Source: Siderastrea radians
Taxonomy: Eukaryota; Cnidaria; Anthozoa; Scleractinia; Rhizangiidae
DNA length: 64,000 nt
Reading direction: 5' to 3'
NCBI GenBank assembly: GCA_964017195.1
Contig: OZ024898.1
Location: forward strand, 9,561,130-9,625,129
The notes under the pieces are model-generated. The model was not told the DNA's origin and did no database searches. It was given only the letters and a program-made list of their open reading frames with translations. Made by a program: the position numbers and the translations under genes. Of the stretch, positions 12,370-25,853 are shown one piece after another (positions within the stretch are counted from its first letter, which is position 1; every line of letters begins with the position of its first letter).

Positions 12370-12720
12370 TTTTGTTTCCTTTGTTTTACGGAATGCGCAC
12401 GTTTCACAATGAGTGTTGACCATTTGCAAAAAAATCCAAAAATTTCGGTGGGACTGTAAATGGTAAGGCCATTTTGGTTTCCCCAACTAAGAAATTTCAG
12501 AAGGGAACGTCTTGAGAGGTAATCCAAAATTTCCAGCCGGAAATATCCAAAAGGAAAATTGTGTTCCATTTACGTTTTTCTTTTTCTGCCAGTTTCAGAT
12601 AATGCGCAATAGTCATACTTGTTCCAGACTCTCTTTAAATTAGAGTGAATATGCTAATCTCGAACGAAAATTCCCATACGGGAGGTTTTGCTTACTATTT
12701 AAATCTGACAAGCAATTCAA
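12370..12720. mobile_element. Palindromic repeat, same family as 63404-63690
   Basis: It shares GACTGTAA...TAAGG.CATTTTGGTTT and AATTGTGTTCCATT with the copy at 63.4 kb. It also contains a mirrored set of GGAAATTTCC-like words, and a similar element is at 20.84-21.0 kb. Non-coding. Confidence 0.6.
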
Positions 12721-13267
12721 AATTTATCCCTATTCAGACCGGGGGGGGGGCGATTCTGCCCGCACGGACTTTGGACGTTTATAACTTTTTAAATAAGCAA
12801 GCTTAGGGCACCAAACTTGGTGAAGTTTCCTAAAATTTATCTGCAAACAATTTAGTATAGCAATTGCTTATCTATTAAGTTTGGCGTTACCATGGCAACC
12901 ACTTTTTGACAAGCAGTTTTTTCAGAAATTTGAATTACTCTCTTTTTGATCAAAATCATTACTTTTAAAATTAAATTTTACATTTTTAGATCATTTTCGT
13001 GTTAATTGATTGATTTTGATCACTTCTTGATCAATTTTTGCGGTTTCTGAAGGTTTTGGAGAATTCAAGAAATCCAAGATGGCGGATCCAGGGTGGCCAC
13101 TGTTTGAGAACAAAACGTTATTGTGACGTTATATTACGTCATCAGCTGATTTTGTGGACTTAAATGGAAACATTTTGGACGTACTATCTGTCCTTTAAGT
13201 TTCGTTGTCATAGCTTTAATATTCTCGGAGTTAAGAGGTGGGGGTGGAATCCGCCGGAATCCGAGTA

Positions 13268-13448
13268 TTTTTGTTTATCGTTGTCATGGAGATATCGATT
13301 TTCATAGAATGTAAACCACGCTAAAGTGCAATCCAAAACCAACAAGTATTGAAAATTTCAAGTTGATCTGACAAGGAGAAGACTGTCTAAGAGCCGATTC
13401 CAAAAGTTGGGTATGGTCCCAAAAAAACCGTATCGAAACACGTTATGT
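13268..13448 (+). repeat. Direct repeat copy 1 (~180 bp)
   Basis: TTTGTTTATCGTTGTCATGG, GTAAACCACGCTAA and GTATGGTCCCAAAAAA occur here in the same order as in 14350-14530, with moderate divergence. It is probably a dispersed element. Confidence 0.75.
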
Positions 13449-13624
13449 ATTCCCTGGTAAATTGTGAGTTTTCATTAACAGACTAAGGCAAGGATATAAA
13501 TTTGTAAAAATCTCCGTGAATGCGAGCGTTTAGTAAATAGGTATTGAGAAAAAGAGACATTTAAAGTAGGTGGTAAACCTATCATTCTATTTGTCAGTCG
13601 ACAAATCTGCCGTTAAAGAGGACG

Positions 13625-13860
13625 TATGAACCGACGGAAAAGCTTGCGTTACATATTCACAGTTGGCAAGTAAATGCTGATATATTCAAAGTAATGCGCA
13701 ATGCATTGTCCCGTGATTTTTACTTTTCGTTCTAATCTACGGTGCAATAAAGAACAAAGAAACAAACATAACGAAGCAACGAATTACGCATTACTTTGAA
13801 TATATTAGCATTAACTTGCCAACTGTGAATTTGTAACGCAAGCTTTTCCGTCGGTTCATA
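13625..13860. repeat. 236-bp hairpin element
   Basis: Arms of about 75 bases (TATGAACCGACGGAAAAGCT at the left and its complement at the right, continuing through ATTCACAGTTGGCAAGT) surround an unpaired centre. A foldback MITE with no coding sequence. Confidence 0.85.
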
Positions 13861-14349
13861 TCTAAAAGTGTTCCCCAGTGAATCAATGTTAATAAGACTC
13901 AACAATAAAATTGTTCACATCGTCAAGCAAGCGTGTTTATTGTTTTAAAAAATCTATCGCAAAAGCGAGGATTTTCGCAAAAGCGAGGATTTTCGCAAAA
14001 GCGCTCAAATTCAAAAATTACCACAAAATTATAACGCGAATGATCTTAGAAAAACAATTCGTTCTCGAGATCGCGAACATCAGTTTCAACAAAACTTTCT
14101 AGGCGTAAAATAGTAAGTAAAAGTCACATTTTAGCAGTATTTTCTAGCCATTTCATCAAAGCATTGATTATTTTTCGGTGCATTTACCATAAAAACTAAG
14201 GTTGAATATGTTTTTGCGATTGACTTCAAAACAAACATACAGAATGTTTCTGTTCTTTTATATTTTGTTTGCCATACACCACAGTTTTTAAAGATGTTGG
14301 TATTCTGTTCAAAGGAAATCTGGATCGCGCTAAATTTCAATTTTACTGT

Positions 14350-14530
14350 TTTTGAGCGTTTTTGTTTATCGTTGTCATGGAAACATCGATTTTCATAAAA
14401 TGTAAACCACGCTAATTTTCAATCCAAAACCAATAAGTTTTGCAAATTTCACGTCGATCCGTCAAGATGAAAGACTGTCTATGAAACGATTTTACAGGTA
14501 AGGTATGGTCCCAAAAAACTGTATCGAGAC
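14350..14530 (+). repeat. Direct repeat copy 2 (~180 bp)
   Basis: Partner of 13268-13448, same order of conserved words. The hairpin and about 500 bases lie between the copies. Confidence 0.75.
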
Positions 14531-14648
14531 ACCTTAAGAATTGCTGCCTTTACTTCAGTACCTTACTGCAAACTCGCAATTCGCCAAAATTTAATTTTAA
14601 CTAACAATAGACAAAATTAGAAGTATAACATTTTAAGTTGCCTCGACG

Positions 14649-14649
<1 letters not shown>

Positions 14650-14716
<67 letters not shown>
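14650..14716. repeat. (CAT)n microsatellite, ~22 copies
   Basis: Uninterrupted trinucleotide run. Confidence 0.97.
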
Positions 14717-17700
14717 GTTCACAATCGGCCGGAATGGCAAATCATAATCGTTAAACAAACAGCCTAATATTTTATAGCAAAAAAGGTAAACATTCGGTTT
14801 CTTAATGAAAACTCACAATACGCCAGGGCTTGAAGAGACAAATTACTCACAGTGCCTAAAATTTCACTGACTTTTGCAAACGTCTCGTTCCGTCAATGGG
14901 CCATTTTCATTATGACGTCACACGCGTTAAGATTTCTGGTAGTTAGAGTAAAGGATTGGCCTTCAAACTCCACGCTTCCCCACCCCCCAAAAAATGAACA
15001 CCTGATCGCAGGTTAGGATTGGTCCAGATGACCATACACTTTAACTAAAGCTGGCTTAAAACGGACTGATGGTAAATTACATTACAAAAACAAGGCTGAT
15101 TTCAGCATGTTACCTGCATTCTTAGTTATCTTTGACCTAAATGAATAGACGTCTGGTCAGTGTCTAGTGAAAGCTTCAAAAACCGACATTGAAACTAGAA
15201 TTTCAATGTAATAATGAAACATGAAATCTTTTGTTCACGATGTGGTCGCTTGAGTTGTAGATCAAGAAGTTCACTTTTATGTAAGCTGTTACTAGCATTT
15301 TTCAAAAGCTAGATTGCACGTGATTGCTACATGCAAATTTAAGCTACTTAATAAGTCAACCAAAGATTCAGCTGCTCAGCGTGTAAATTATTTGGGCCTT
15401 CTCCGAAAAAAGGAAGGGACAAAAACGTCTTCCTCCGTTAGCTCATTGTTTGCTTGTTGCGTTTGTCACGCCCATCAAGGCCATATTTCCAAAAATCTTT
15501 ACCACAATTACCAGAAACCTTTGCGTGTGTGACGTCATAACATAAATGGTCTATTTTCTCACTAAAATCTCAAAATCGTCAAAACTTCAATTGGCAACTA
15601 GCCCAATAATTTTTGTCATGCTAAACAGGACATGCATTGACTTAAATATATTACCTAAAAACTCGCATTTTAATCAGCCTGAATTTGACTCTCAGAACAG
15701 ATCTGGACAAATGGCAAAAACAAAAAAAAACAAAAAACACGAACAACTCATAATGTTTTGACTTCTATACCCTTGCTTACAATGGGCCGAGATTTCAACT
15801 GATAACAACAGACAAATACCCTATTATTCTTACCAAACAATGTCCTGACTTTAGTTGAGGTGGGGGGAAGCGAAAATACTGTGTTTTCATTAGCCAGTGA
15901 ATTGACGTTTTTTGGCGTAAAATTAAACGTGGAGTGGCTGTTTTCTTCTTCCTCTTGAAACAAGATTCGCTTGGTGGCTGCGAGCCATGATTTTCCATTA
16001 TCATTGCTCGTGAAGCTTAGTTAAATGTGACTTCGTAGACACCAAACATAATTTCGTCGAAAGATGATGAACTGGAATTTTTGGCTTTAGTTTCCGTGAA
16101 ATGTAATCTTGGTCCCATACACTCTTACTGAAAACTTACAATCGGCAAAACAATTTGACCCCTCAACAGAAAAACAGACTAATAGTTTTACCAACTACTG
16201 TTATGTCTCTTTTCTTCAATTTACTAACCGAAATCTCAAAATCAAGCCAAATTTCAACTGACACTGAGTCATTGTTCATTACGTTATCCTCGATGAAACT
16301 CTGACTCGCAGATTGACGCAATTGGTGCTGACAACAGATAATATTTTCAGTGGAAAATCATGTCCTCACCTCCTTATTCTTTCAGAAAGCGCAATAAGAT
16401 AAATATTTCCTTTTTTACCGCCAAATTGTGTCTTAGCCTCTGCACCTATATGATGAATACCCACAATAAACGTTGAAAAAATCGTTTCTTCAACGTTGTT
16501 TCCTTACGGAAGCCTGCAGCGCCAGAATTTGATTTACCAACAAAAGATAGTGGCTAAATAATTTTTAATGACAACTTAAAAGCTCAAAAGGACCAAAATT
16601 TGCTTTCCTAACAGACAAAAAATTCATGCTCTGCTTCCTAAAATTGTTTACGCAGGATGGTTTTGAATCATGAAGTTCGCTGTATCTGGCGTTGCACTGT
16701 ACGTATGAAAAATTGAAGCTTCTAGCTTAATTTTAAAAATATTAAGTCAATAAATGAAGGAAAATTACCATCAATGCGTGGACATCGGCTGCACGTGAAA
16801 AAAAATTGAACCCTATACACTTAACCTAACCAAAATGCCTTAGACTTCAAAACAGTAGATATTTTTCATGGCCTGTCTCGCACGCGAGAGAATATTAAAT
16901 TCACAGTCTTGCAGCCTCGTGTCTTTGGTGTGTTCGCAGTTTTTGTCGATTTAACAGTTTACAAATCCTTATGCTACAGGTACACATAACTGCGACTACA
17001 GCTTTTCCTTTCAAAAAGTGCAGCCGTCCTGCAGGCATTTTGTGGTAACCTATTTGCTGCTCTTCGTACAGTAAATTACTTTTTCTACCTTTAGTTCTTG
17101 TGTAGTTTTGATTTAATTCTTTCTTCCTTGAATTAATTCTGACATCTAAAGCCTCCTCAACGTGTCCTGGGCAAGTAAAACAATTATCAACAAAATAGAA
17201 TTACAACAAAACACCAATTATCTTATTTTCAGAAACAACGTTTAATTTGATACAACATTTTAGTGTGACAGAAGTGTTAACTTTGTTTAACTCTTTCTCT
17301 TCCGCATTTTCAGTGGCTATTCGACTTCCGTCATTTTACATCATTCTCTTCCTCGATTATTACCCATGAAATGTCAAGAGTTGAATTATGCCAACAGTAA
17401 AATAAGTTAACCATGAAGTTTTCTGCACATATATCCAGGAAAAAGGCACATTTTATAGCCCCACTTGATAAAATCTTAAAGCAATTATTTGATGTGACAT
17501 GTCACTGGTGATGAGTTTGATGTTTTCATGCCAACCATATTTTGAACACGTTTTTTTTTTTTGACTAAATAAATTTTAACCTATTATATATTTAATTATT
17601 TTGACACTCGTCAATTAGTTTTGATTACTTCGGAGCTGAGCTAGTTTTATTGCTTCCTGAAGGAAAATTTATACAGTTGAATATATGTTGGGAACTGTCC

Positions 17701-18105
17701 GAAAATCATGACGTAATATTGAAAGGTTGTGCGATGCAGCATGCTTAGTTGTGGGTTTCAAAGGAAACTTGCACTTTTGATCTTCTAGTTTCATTCGCAT
17801 AGCTTTAATCTTGGGAGTTACGGAGGGGAACGGATTTTCCCTGACCTACCCCCGGTTTCCTGTTCCAAAAAGCCCCCTCTGGATATGAGTAGACACTGCA
17901 TCCACCAAATTAAACAAGGAAGTAATATAATAACACTTAAGATATCTGCTTCAAAGAGACTCAACTCACCTTTGCAACAATACCATGCTGAACGTGTAGG
18001 CCTTTCTGGTTGGTTTTCCCAGCCTTTTTTCTGACATTTACCTTAAAAGAGGTAGGAATAACTGTTGTGACATGTTAAGTAAGGTCTTCACCTATTTTAA
18101 TTAAA

Positions 18106-18136
<31 letters not shown>

Positions 18137-21100
18137 AATCTGGTTGGAGGTGCAACATAACAGGAAAGCAAGGGATGAGTAACAGGGACCCCAACGTATG
18201 ATGTTCCATTATTGTACGTATTTTTTCATAGTTACGTGGAAAACCAATTAACCGAACCTAATGGTTTCCGGGAGCCGAGTTCTCGAGGCTTGCCTTAGTG
18301 CGAATGAGTCAGCCTTAGCACTGCTTTCTTTTTACGAAATGCTATAGTCAAACCTCGTTTATCCTGACTTTCCTCTGCGGTCCCGATTTCTTTATGAAAA
18401 TTTACGAGTGATGGTTGAAACAACTTTGAGCTAAAATCTTGTGACTGCGATGCGTTGGAAACAGGCTTTGTTTACTCGATGTTTCCCAGTAAAAATTGAT
18501 TGAGAATGCTGTTAACACAGTTTTCTCTACTAAAAAGTAGAGCAAAATGATTGTTCACATGTGTGTGATGGTGTACTCAGTTTCCATTATCTTATTTCCA
18601 TTTTATTTCCATTTTTCTCGATTATCCTGACTATTTTTGGCGCAAACAGAGTCTGGCTAGTCAAAGTTCTACTGTATTGTTTTTCATCAGCAATAGGACA
18701 CATAGCTTCATGAATTCGATCTACAGGCCCGGTTTTTTTAAAAGACGATTGTCGATAACACTAATAATTTTGAATTAGATAAGGAAGAAACTAAAACCTG
18801 TACCTTATTCTAAAACAAACCAAAAACTTTTGTTTTTTTTGGAGGGGGGGAGGGGGGAGCGGTAAAATGCTTTAAAAATTCTACAATTTTTCGGTTATCT
18901 CTATAAATAAATACAGATGATGATAACGATGATGATGGTGATGACGACGATTTCTTTTCGTTTCATTCAAATTTATCATCCAAATATCAAGATCTTGGAT
19001 ATAAGATTCCTTTGCATTGTGTGAAGTAACGCTACCGGCCTGTTAAGATGGCACACACCTATTTATTAACTTTTTTAAGACAGAAGATGCAAATCCAGGC
19101 AACTTTATTTAAAGATGATGACATCTCATAACAGTTTTTAATGTGAAAAACAAAACAGGCTTAAGAGGCAAAGTTGTTTCAACAACATTACTTCGCCCTC
19201 GTATCAAATTGAACTAATAAACAACTTCCAATAAACCAGCGCTTACAAGTTCTTCGATCCTGGATGGGATCATGAAGGCAAGTGACTGAACATTTTGTAT
19301 ACACTCGATTGAAAAAACGTTGCCGTATGGCAAGTATAAACCATAAAATGTGAGACCCAAGGGCTTTCTGGGAAGTGTTCATTCAATGACTGCATTTGCA
19401 TAATTAGCGAGTGATTGTTTTCATACATTACTAGAAACACGCGGTATTTCCTTATTTCCGAATAGTATTCTAGCAAAATTGTTTTAGTTCGTGAACGGAC
19501 GTAAACTTTTGCAAATTTAATTTTTCACTGTATAACGCTCAAATTGGCCATAACTGGATAATCTGGCCACTGTCAGAAAGGCTTGCACCGCCTCCATTAC
19601 CACGTACAACTCGCTGCAATCAACATCAGTCGCAAGAGAATTTTGAATATGCAAATGCTAATATACATCTACCCTGACTACCCATAAATCCATGACGTCT
19701 CATCGTTAAGGGTTTATACTTTTCATATGACAACGTTTAAGTTTTCAATCGAGTGTATTATGAAATTTAATAAACTAAGTCACTTACGAAAACAACAACA
19801 ACAACAACAAAAATACTAACAACAACGACAACGCCAAGGGGTTGGAGATGGTACTCAGATTTAAAAGGGGAATGCAAATGTGGCGACAAATAGGCCATTG
19901 CCGAATTGTTTTTTGCCTCTTTTTCAAAGCCTCGCGGCCTCGTGCAAAACCATTCATATGAAAATGAGTTTTATGTGAATGTGAATGAAAACTCAGTTTC
20001 ATATAAAAGGCTATGCACTAAGACTCGCTTTGAAAAATAGGTGCAAGGCAACTCGAAAATGGCCTATTCTGATACTAAGCCCTCTTTCCCCCCTCCAAAA
20101 AAAGAAAAAAATACACACGGGTAAAAGCAACCCCAACACAAATTACCCTTCATACCTCTATTCTTATCGCCTGAATACCCCTCCCCCGGGCCTGATATGC
20201 AATACTGAAATTGCTGCCTTCAGAGAAAGGGACTGATAAAAGTCAACTGAATTTCACATAGCTTAAAATAAAATGAAAATTATGCAAAGATTAATTAAAC
20301 AGAGGGCAACTTTTACGACCAGGAGTCAGCCGATGTGAGCAGTTGAATACAAAATTGTCAGATCGAGCGGGGAATCGAGTTATAGTTCGAGATAGCGGAG
20401 AATCGAGATAGAGAAGGTCCACAGTGTTAGATAAATGCAACAAATAAGCAGTAAAACCATGTAACTGTTAGAAGCTGAATTTACAGTACCTGAAGATTTA
20501 AGAAGATGCTATGGAAGACGGTTGTACTGTTGACGGTTGCATGGTCATCATTGCCACGTGTTGGCAAATAATCGCTCAGAGAAAACGTCTTGGCCTAGAA
20601 ACCGAGGCAGAAGATGGCAGTTCTTCGTTTCCATAATATTACTCCCGTTTAAAAATGTTGTCAAGGTTTCTAAGGCGATAGGAAAAAAATCTACACACAT
20701 CTAACTCTTTGCGTATCTTTCGTTTCCACTGGTGGTAAATGTGACAAATAAAATTGAATATAATGTATTCATGAATAATTATCCGCAATTCAAATGAGAT
20801 TTTGTTCCAGACGCATTTCAACGTGAGAGCTTGGGCGTTTTCCCTTTACAAAAAATTTCTGGAAATTCCGGTCGGAAAGTAAACGGAACATGACTTTTTG
20901 GGTCGTGCTGGTGAAAAATTTCCGGAAGAAACGGATCGAACTTCTGAAAAGGTACGTCCCGTTTACCCGGTTGGGATGTTCCAAACGGACATTATTGTTC
21001 AATTTATTCATGTTTCTTTTCTGATATCAATGTGTCAACTATGTTTTGCTCAATATAATAAATATCCAGTAAGGTAGATTTAGCACGGTATGACCTATTT

Positions 21101-21445
21101 ATCATTTAAACTACCAGGCACAACTCAGTTTTCTATTGCTCACAGAAACGCGGACGCGGAAAAGCAGTCTATCCGTTTTTAAAGACGTATTTGTTTTAGG
21201 ACGTATTTACAAAACAAAATCAGGAAAATTGTGAACTTCTAAGTAAAAAGTACTAGCGGACCATTTTCTATGAAAACGACTATTCAGCCAATCAGATTTG
21301 AGTATTCACAATACTAAAAGCCAATAGAGTTCTTAATAAAAAGCTTTGAAGGTGCGGATGTAGTTTAAGAAATGTTCGAAAAAACCAATGTTAGAAGCAG
21401 TCTAACCTTGCAGGTGCGCTGCATATGCTTATGTAGACGGGGTCT
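14717..21445. other. Long gene-poor stretch
   Basis: No convincing exon was seen. Between about 14.55 and 16.65 kb a weak motif recurs (ACTGAAAACTTACAATCG... followed by AACAGACAAA), suggesting an old, heavily diverged tandem repeat. CAA-rich tracts occur at 18.1 and 19.8 kb, a GATGATG tract near 18.92 kb, and a palindromic GGAAATTCCGG-type element at 20.84-21.0 kb. Open frames here are short and overlap on both strands. Confidence 0.4.
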
Positions 21446-21860
21446 GAGACAGTTCCTGGGTACGTATCAACAAGCGCGCACTCTGATTGGATCCCTACAA
21501 ACAAGATATTCGCTGTTATTAAATAGACAGCCCCTGGATACGAGTAAGCGTGTGGTCTGATTGGCTCCCTACTAACAGGCTATCAGCTGTTATTATATGG
21601 ACAGACCCTGGATGTGAGCAAGCGCGCACTCTGATTGGATCCCTACAAATAAGATATTCGTTGTTATTATATAGACAGCCCCTGGATGCGAGTAAGCGCG
21701 TGGTCTGATTGGCTCCCTACTAACAGGCTATCAACTGTTATTATATAGCTAGACTCTGGATATGGGCAAGCGCGTGCTCTGATTGGCTTGTAATAAAAGG
21801 CTACCAGCTGTTATTATCTAGTATGAGCAGACGCCCTCTGGTTGGCTTCAATCTAACACA
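21446..21860. repeat. 74-bp tandem repeat with alternating unit types
   Basis: Units start at AAGCG near 21472, 21546, 21620, 21694 and 21768, exactly 74 bases apart, with a degraded last unit. Types alternate: CACTCTGATTGGATCCCTAC (A) and TGGTCTGATTGGCTCCCTAC (B), so the higher-order period is 148 bp. Each unit carries ATTGG (an inverted CCAAT). Confidence 0.9.
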
Positions 21861-22269
21861 CTATCCTATGAGTAGAGAATTCGAACGTAACAAGTGGCAT
21901 GAAGTGCTTCTTTTGGCAAGAAAGTTCAGTGTTAGAGGTAGTTTAAAAATCTATTAACGTATTGGCCAAACGGAGTCGCAAGCCATCAGTTTTCTCCTGA
22001 GGACTCGCGTACACTGTACACTTCATCGATCTCAAATTTGTCTGCTCGTAGACGCAAGTTTTTCACTGTTTGGCCGCCCAACCCAAGCACTCGCAAGTGA
22101 ACACAAGTCAGGTGTCGTCACAAAAAACGCATTAGCTAATGAAAGACGCAGTACTTTCGCGGGTTTTCAACATGGCCTTAGTTGACGAAAAAGGGTTGAC
22201 CGGAACAGAATTCTTAAAAACCTTAAAACAGGAATTAAAGGAAAAAAAGTTCTAGTGACAACGAAACCA

Positions 22270-23860
22270 TAACCAACTTGAAACTGGCCGGCAAAACCTC
22301 CGTTAAGCCCAGTTATTAACGCACGAATATTGAAAAAAAAAACAAAAAACAAAAAACAAAAATTGTTTATTGTGCTAAAAAGGGACCTCTTCGATTTTTG
22401 GAAAACTGGCTCACTTTTGCTCATTAACAAATTCCTGTTTGTTTTAATATTCAGAGGCATTTTTCTCCCTTTCTATAACAGCTCTAGCATCGACACTTGC
22501 ACCAAATATTTACGCAGTCAACTCTATTCAAACCATTCTGAAATTACCCGGCAACTCCTTTAACTGAGTTATTGGACGCATGAATATGTAAACTGTATAA
22601 ACTGGTTAATGAGCGCAAAGGGACCTCTTCGATTTTTGGAGATTTGGGGCAGGATTCACAAAGCTTTCCTAAGTACCGATGAATCCTAAGTATTGTTTCG
22701 TAACAATACGCTTTTGTTTTCCAATAGTACTTATAGTGCAACGCTAAATTTTGGCCGGGGTGCTCCCATTGGTCGAAATCGATCACGAGATGCGATAATG
22801 TGTCTCCTTAGCAGGCGCCTATCAGCAAATAGTGCCCATCTGGGCAATTTTCGCTAAAATTTAGTGTTGTACAATAAAAACAATAGAGTTCTTCTGTCTC
22901 AGGCCCTATGTGTGATAGGTTCCCTCGGAAATCTGAGCTTCTATAAGCCCTCGAACTACGTTCTAGATCTCGGGCTAATATTTGTTGTGGACATCAAATT
23001 TCCTCCGGCAACCTATCACACGATAGTGCCTTCGACAGAAGAATTCTATTCTTTAAATAGGACATATCTTACCTTAGGAGGGCTTTGTGAGTCCAGCCCC
23101 TGGCTTACTTTTGCTCATTAATAATTTGCTATTCTTTGGATATTCATCGGAACTTACAGGAATCAACCTATTCATAACCAACCTGGATACGGTCGGCAAA
23201 TCCTCGTTTTCACGGAGTGATTAATACGTGAATATCGAAACAATGGGAATTGATATGACTTTTTCGATTTTTGGAAAACTGGCTCACTTTCTTTCATTAA
23301 TTTGATCCGTTTCCATAACAGCTGTAGCATTGACAACTGCATTAATTATTCGCACTCACACTCTTCCCAAACAACATGGAACTGGCCGGCAAAAATCCGG
23401 CTTTTCATCAAGTTATTCACGAATGAATATGGAAACAACAGAAACTAGTTGACGAGCTAAAAAACTACCTCTTTTCTTGGAAAACTGGCTCTTTCTGCTC
23501 ATTAGCAAACGTCCATTTTGCCAGGCCGTTTTCTCCGTTTCTACAACAGCTCTGCTTTTGACACTTGGACAATGTTAGGAATACTCATTTTTAATAGGGT
23601 AAGTTGAAGACGACAAAAGAAGCAAACATCTTTATATTCACGCGTGAGTATTGAAACAAGTGAAATTGGTTGATGAGCTTAAAAGGAACCTATGTAAATA
23701 GCGCTATATAAACTATTACATTATTATAAAATTATAATTATTAAATTACCTCTCCGCTTTTGGAAAACTGGCTCACTTTCGCTCATTACCAAGTTTCTGT
23801 TGTTTGAATATTCATATGCGTTTTCCCCGTTTCCATAACATTTCTAGTATTGACGTTTCT
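22270..23860. repeat. Diverged satellite of ~190-290-bp units
   Basis: The phrase CTGGCCGGCAAAA recurs near 22285 and 23382, with degraded forms near 22548 and 23195. Each is followed by ATTAACGCATGAATAT, GGTTAATGAGC, GACCTCTTCGATTTTTGGA, AAACTGGCTCACTTT and GCTCATTAACAAATT. The array is interrupted by the element at 22647-23099. Related monomers lie at 4387-4720. Confidence 0.75.
22647..23099. mobile_element. Inverted-repeat transposon inserted in satellite
   Basis: The ends GGGCAGGATTCACAAAGC and GCTTTGTGAGTCCAGCCC are complementary. The satellite phrase GATTTTTGGA stops just left of the element and resumes as CTGGCTTACTTTTGCTCATT just right of it. The interior has a second long hairpin (AATAGAGTTCTTCTGTC at 22883 against its complement near 23035-23051). 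No transposase. Confidence 0.75.
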
Positions 23861-24150
23861 ATTTAATTTGTGAGAACATGTTAAAAAGCGTGTGCTCAAG
23901 ACAACAGAAGTAAGGACAGCAGAAGACAAGTTCCTATTCTTTTATTTCTACTAAAAAAATACACTGGTTATTTGTTTGTCACAATACATTGTCACAAAGT
24001 TTAGTGCTTTGCCGACTATTGTTATTCCTTATTCAAATGATCTTCAATTAAGTAATTTCAAAGCGCTTTATTGTTTTAAGTCAAAGTCTACCGTGTACGT
24101 TTGCTTCTTTGCTTTTAATTTATAGGTTTACAGACCTACCAAATGGGAAT

Positions 24151-24806
24151 CTTAAGGACGTTCGCGCTAATTGTTTCTGCGCATCCTTACTGCGCACGCA
24201 ATTCACTGCCACGTCATGCATTGAGCGCGCGCGCTGTTGAAGAAATGTGGAGATATATAGGGCCAGTGGGCACTTTAGTATCTATGCACGGGTTTAACTC
24301 TCTTAAATGTTCGGTGACCCCATATTTTATTTTGATAGATCACTTTCTCTGTCAATTATCTACGTTTTGAGAAAAATTAAAGAAATTCTGTATTGTGGAA
24401 GTTTGAATTTTTTCAACTTTTCTGCCCTTGCATCATCGAATTATGCTATTATAGTAGCTGCACGGTGTTCGCAAAAGTCCATCTTAGAGGACGAGTTTAA
24501 CTAAAAGGATGACACCAGCTCACATTGTTTACTTGACAGACCCACTTAAATAAAATTTGACTAAGAAAGTGGGTCTACAGCGAATCATTTTAAATATTTT
24601 TCAACTAACAAGCACTGAGGCCATGTCGAGTTGCGAGGGCCGATTTGTCAAAATTGGGGTAGTTTTCCACGCGCTTTATTTTGAAAACGAAGTCGGTGAC
24701 CCCCCAATTTTTTTGCATTTCTGACATAGGTAACTCATTATCTGACTGTAGCCAAAGTATGAAAAAAATCTGTATTGTAGAAGTTTTTCGCGCGAACGTC
24801 CTTAAG
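24151..24806. mobile_element. ~656-bp terminal-inverted-repeat element
   Basis: CTTAAGGACGTTCGCGC at the left end is exactly mirrored by GCGCGAACGTCCTTAAG at the right end. Inside, TCTGTATTGT followed by GAAGTTT occurs twice. Non-autonomous, with no coding sequence recognised. Confidence 0.75.
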
Positions 24807-25853
24807 TAACCACAACTGCGACGGAATGAGAATTTCTGCACGAGCATTATAGAGCTCTGTACATTTCGTTGCCGTCCTTCGTGAAAAACGTTGTGAAATG
24901 ACCTTATTCTGGGTTTTACAAAGAACGTAGGCCTAGCTAAAAAATCCCGAAAAATGGCTTAAAAATCTTTCCGGAATTTCTCCAAAATGTTCTAAAAATC
25001 TTCGGTTTCACCTCTAAAAAGCCCATAAAAACTCCTAAAAATCTCCAAAAATCCTACAATATTAAAAAAAATGGGTGACCTGTGGTGAAAATTCTATGGC
25101 TTTGGTAGACCTAAAAGGTTGTGAAAATACGACGGTAATCATACTTTTCTCTATCTAAACGTGAACACTGTTCGAACAAATTGAGTTCCTTCATAGTCAG
25201 CCACATTAGAGAGATTGCATTATTTGGAAAGATCACGAAGTAATTTAAAATAACGTGAATTTATTTTTGTTAGGGGACGTTTGCAACACCGAGGCTACTT
25301 AATTTCAGCAATATTGAAAGAGATGTACAGAACGATTCTGAGCACTTTCCATTCCACTGAGAAAAAAAAAAGTTTCCTCATGAAGTCCGATAGATCGGAA
25401 TTTTTTCCTACTCAACTGAAAAAACTGGAAGTTCTTGGAGAAATCAATAATTAATGGCACTGAAATTTTCCTCGTGTTCAAGGCTGTCCTTCTTTGCCAA
25501 GACTTCCATAAGAGCGGAAATGTTAATTCGCCATGATGAAATGTTTGTCGATATCGATGTTTACAGTTCTTTTGGTCGAAGAGAAATCGCTCCCATACCC
25601 CTTTAACATTCCAAATTAAAACTATTTAAATATAGCGAGAGGATATTTTCTGTAAAACTAAAGATAACTTAAATAAACAGAGATTGGTTATAAAATAGGA
25701 ATCCACAAAACAGGAATACAGCTTATTTCTGTTGAACTACGAAGGAAATAATGCATAAATTTCCAGCGTAGATGGAAGTAAGAATCTTATAACACTGACC
25801 CCCACAAAAAAGCCTTGCTTCTAATGTTTGCCTATTATACATCGCTAGTTTTA
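24807..25853. other. Non-coding spacer, no gene seen
   Basis: Contains a degenerate CCTAAAAATCTCC-type simple tract near 24.95-25.07 kb and otherwise AT-rich sequence. Confidence 0.4.
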
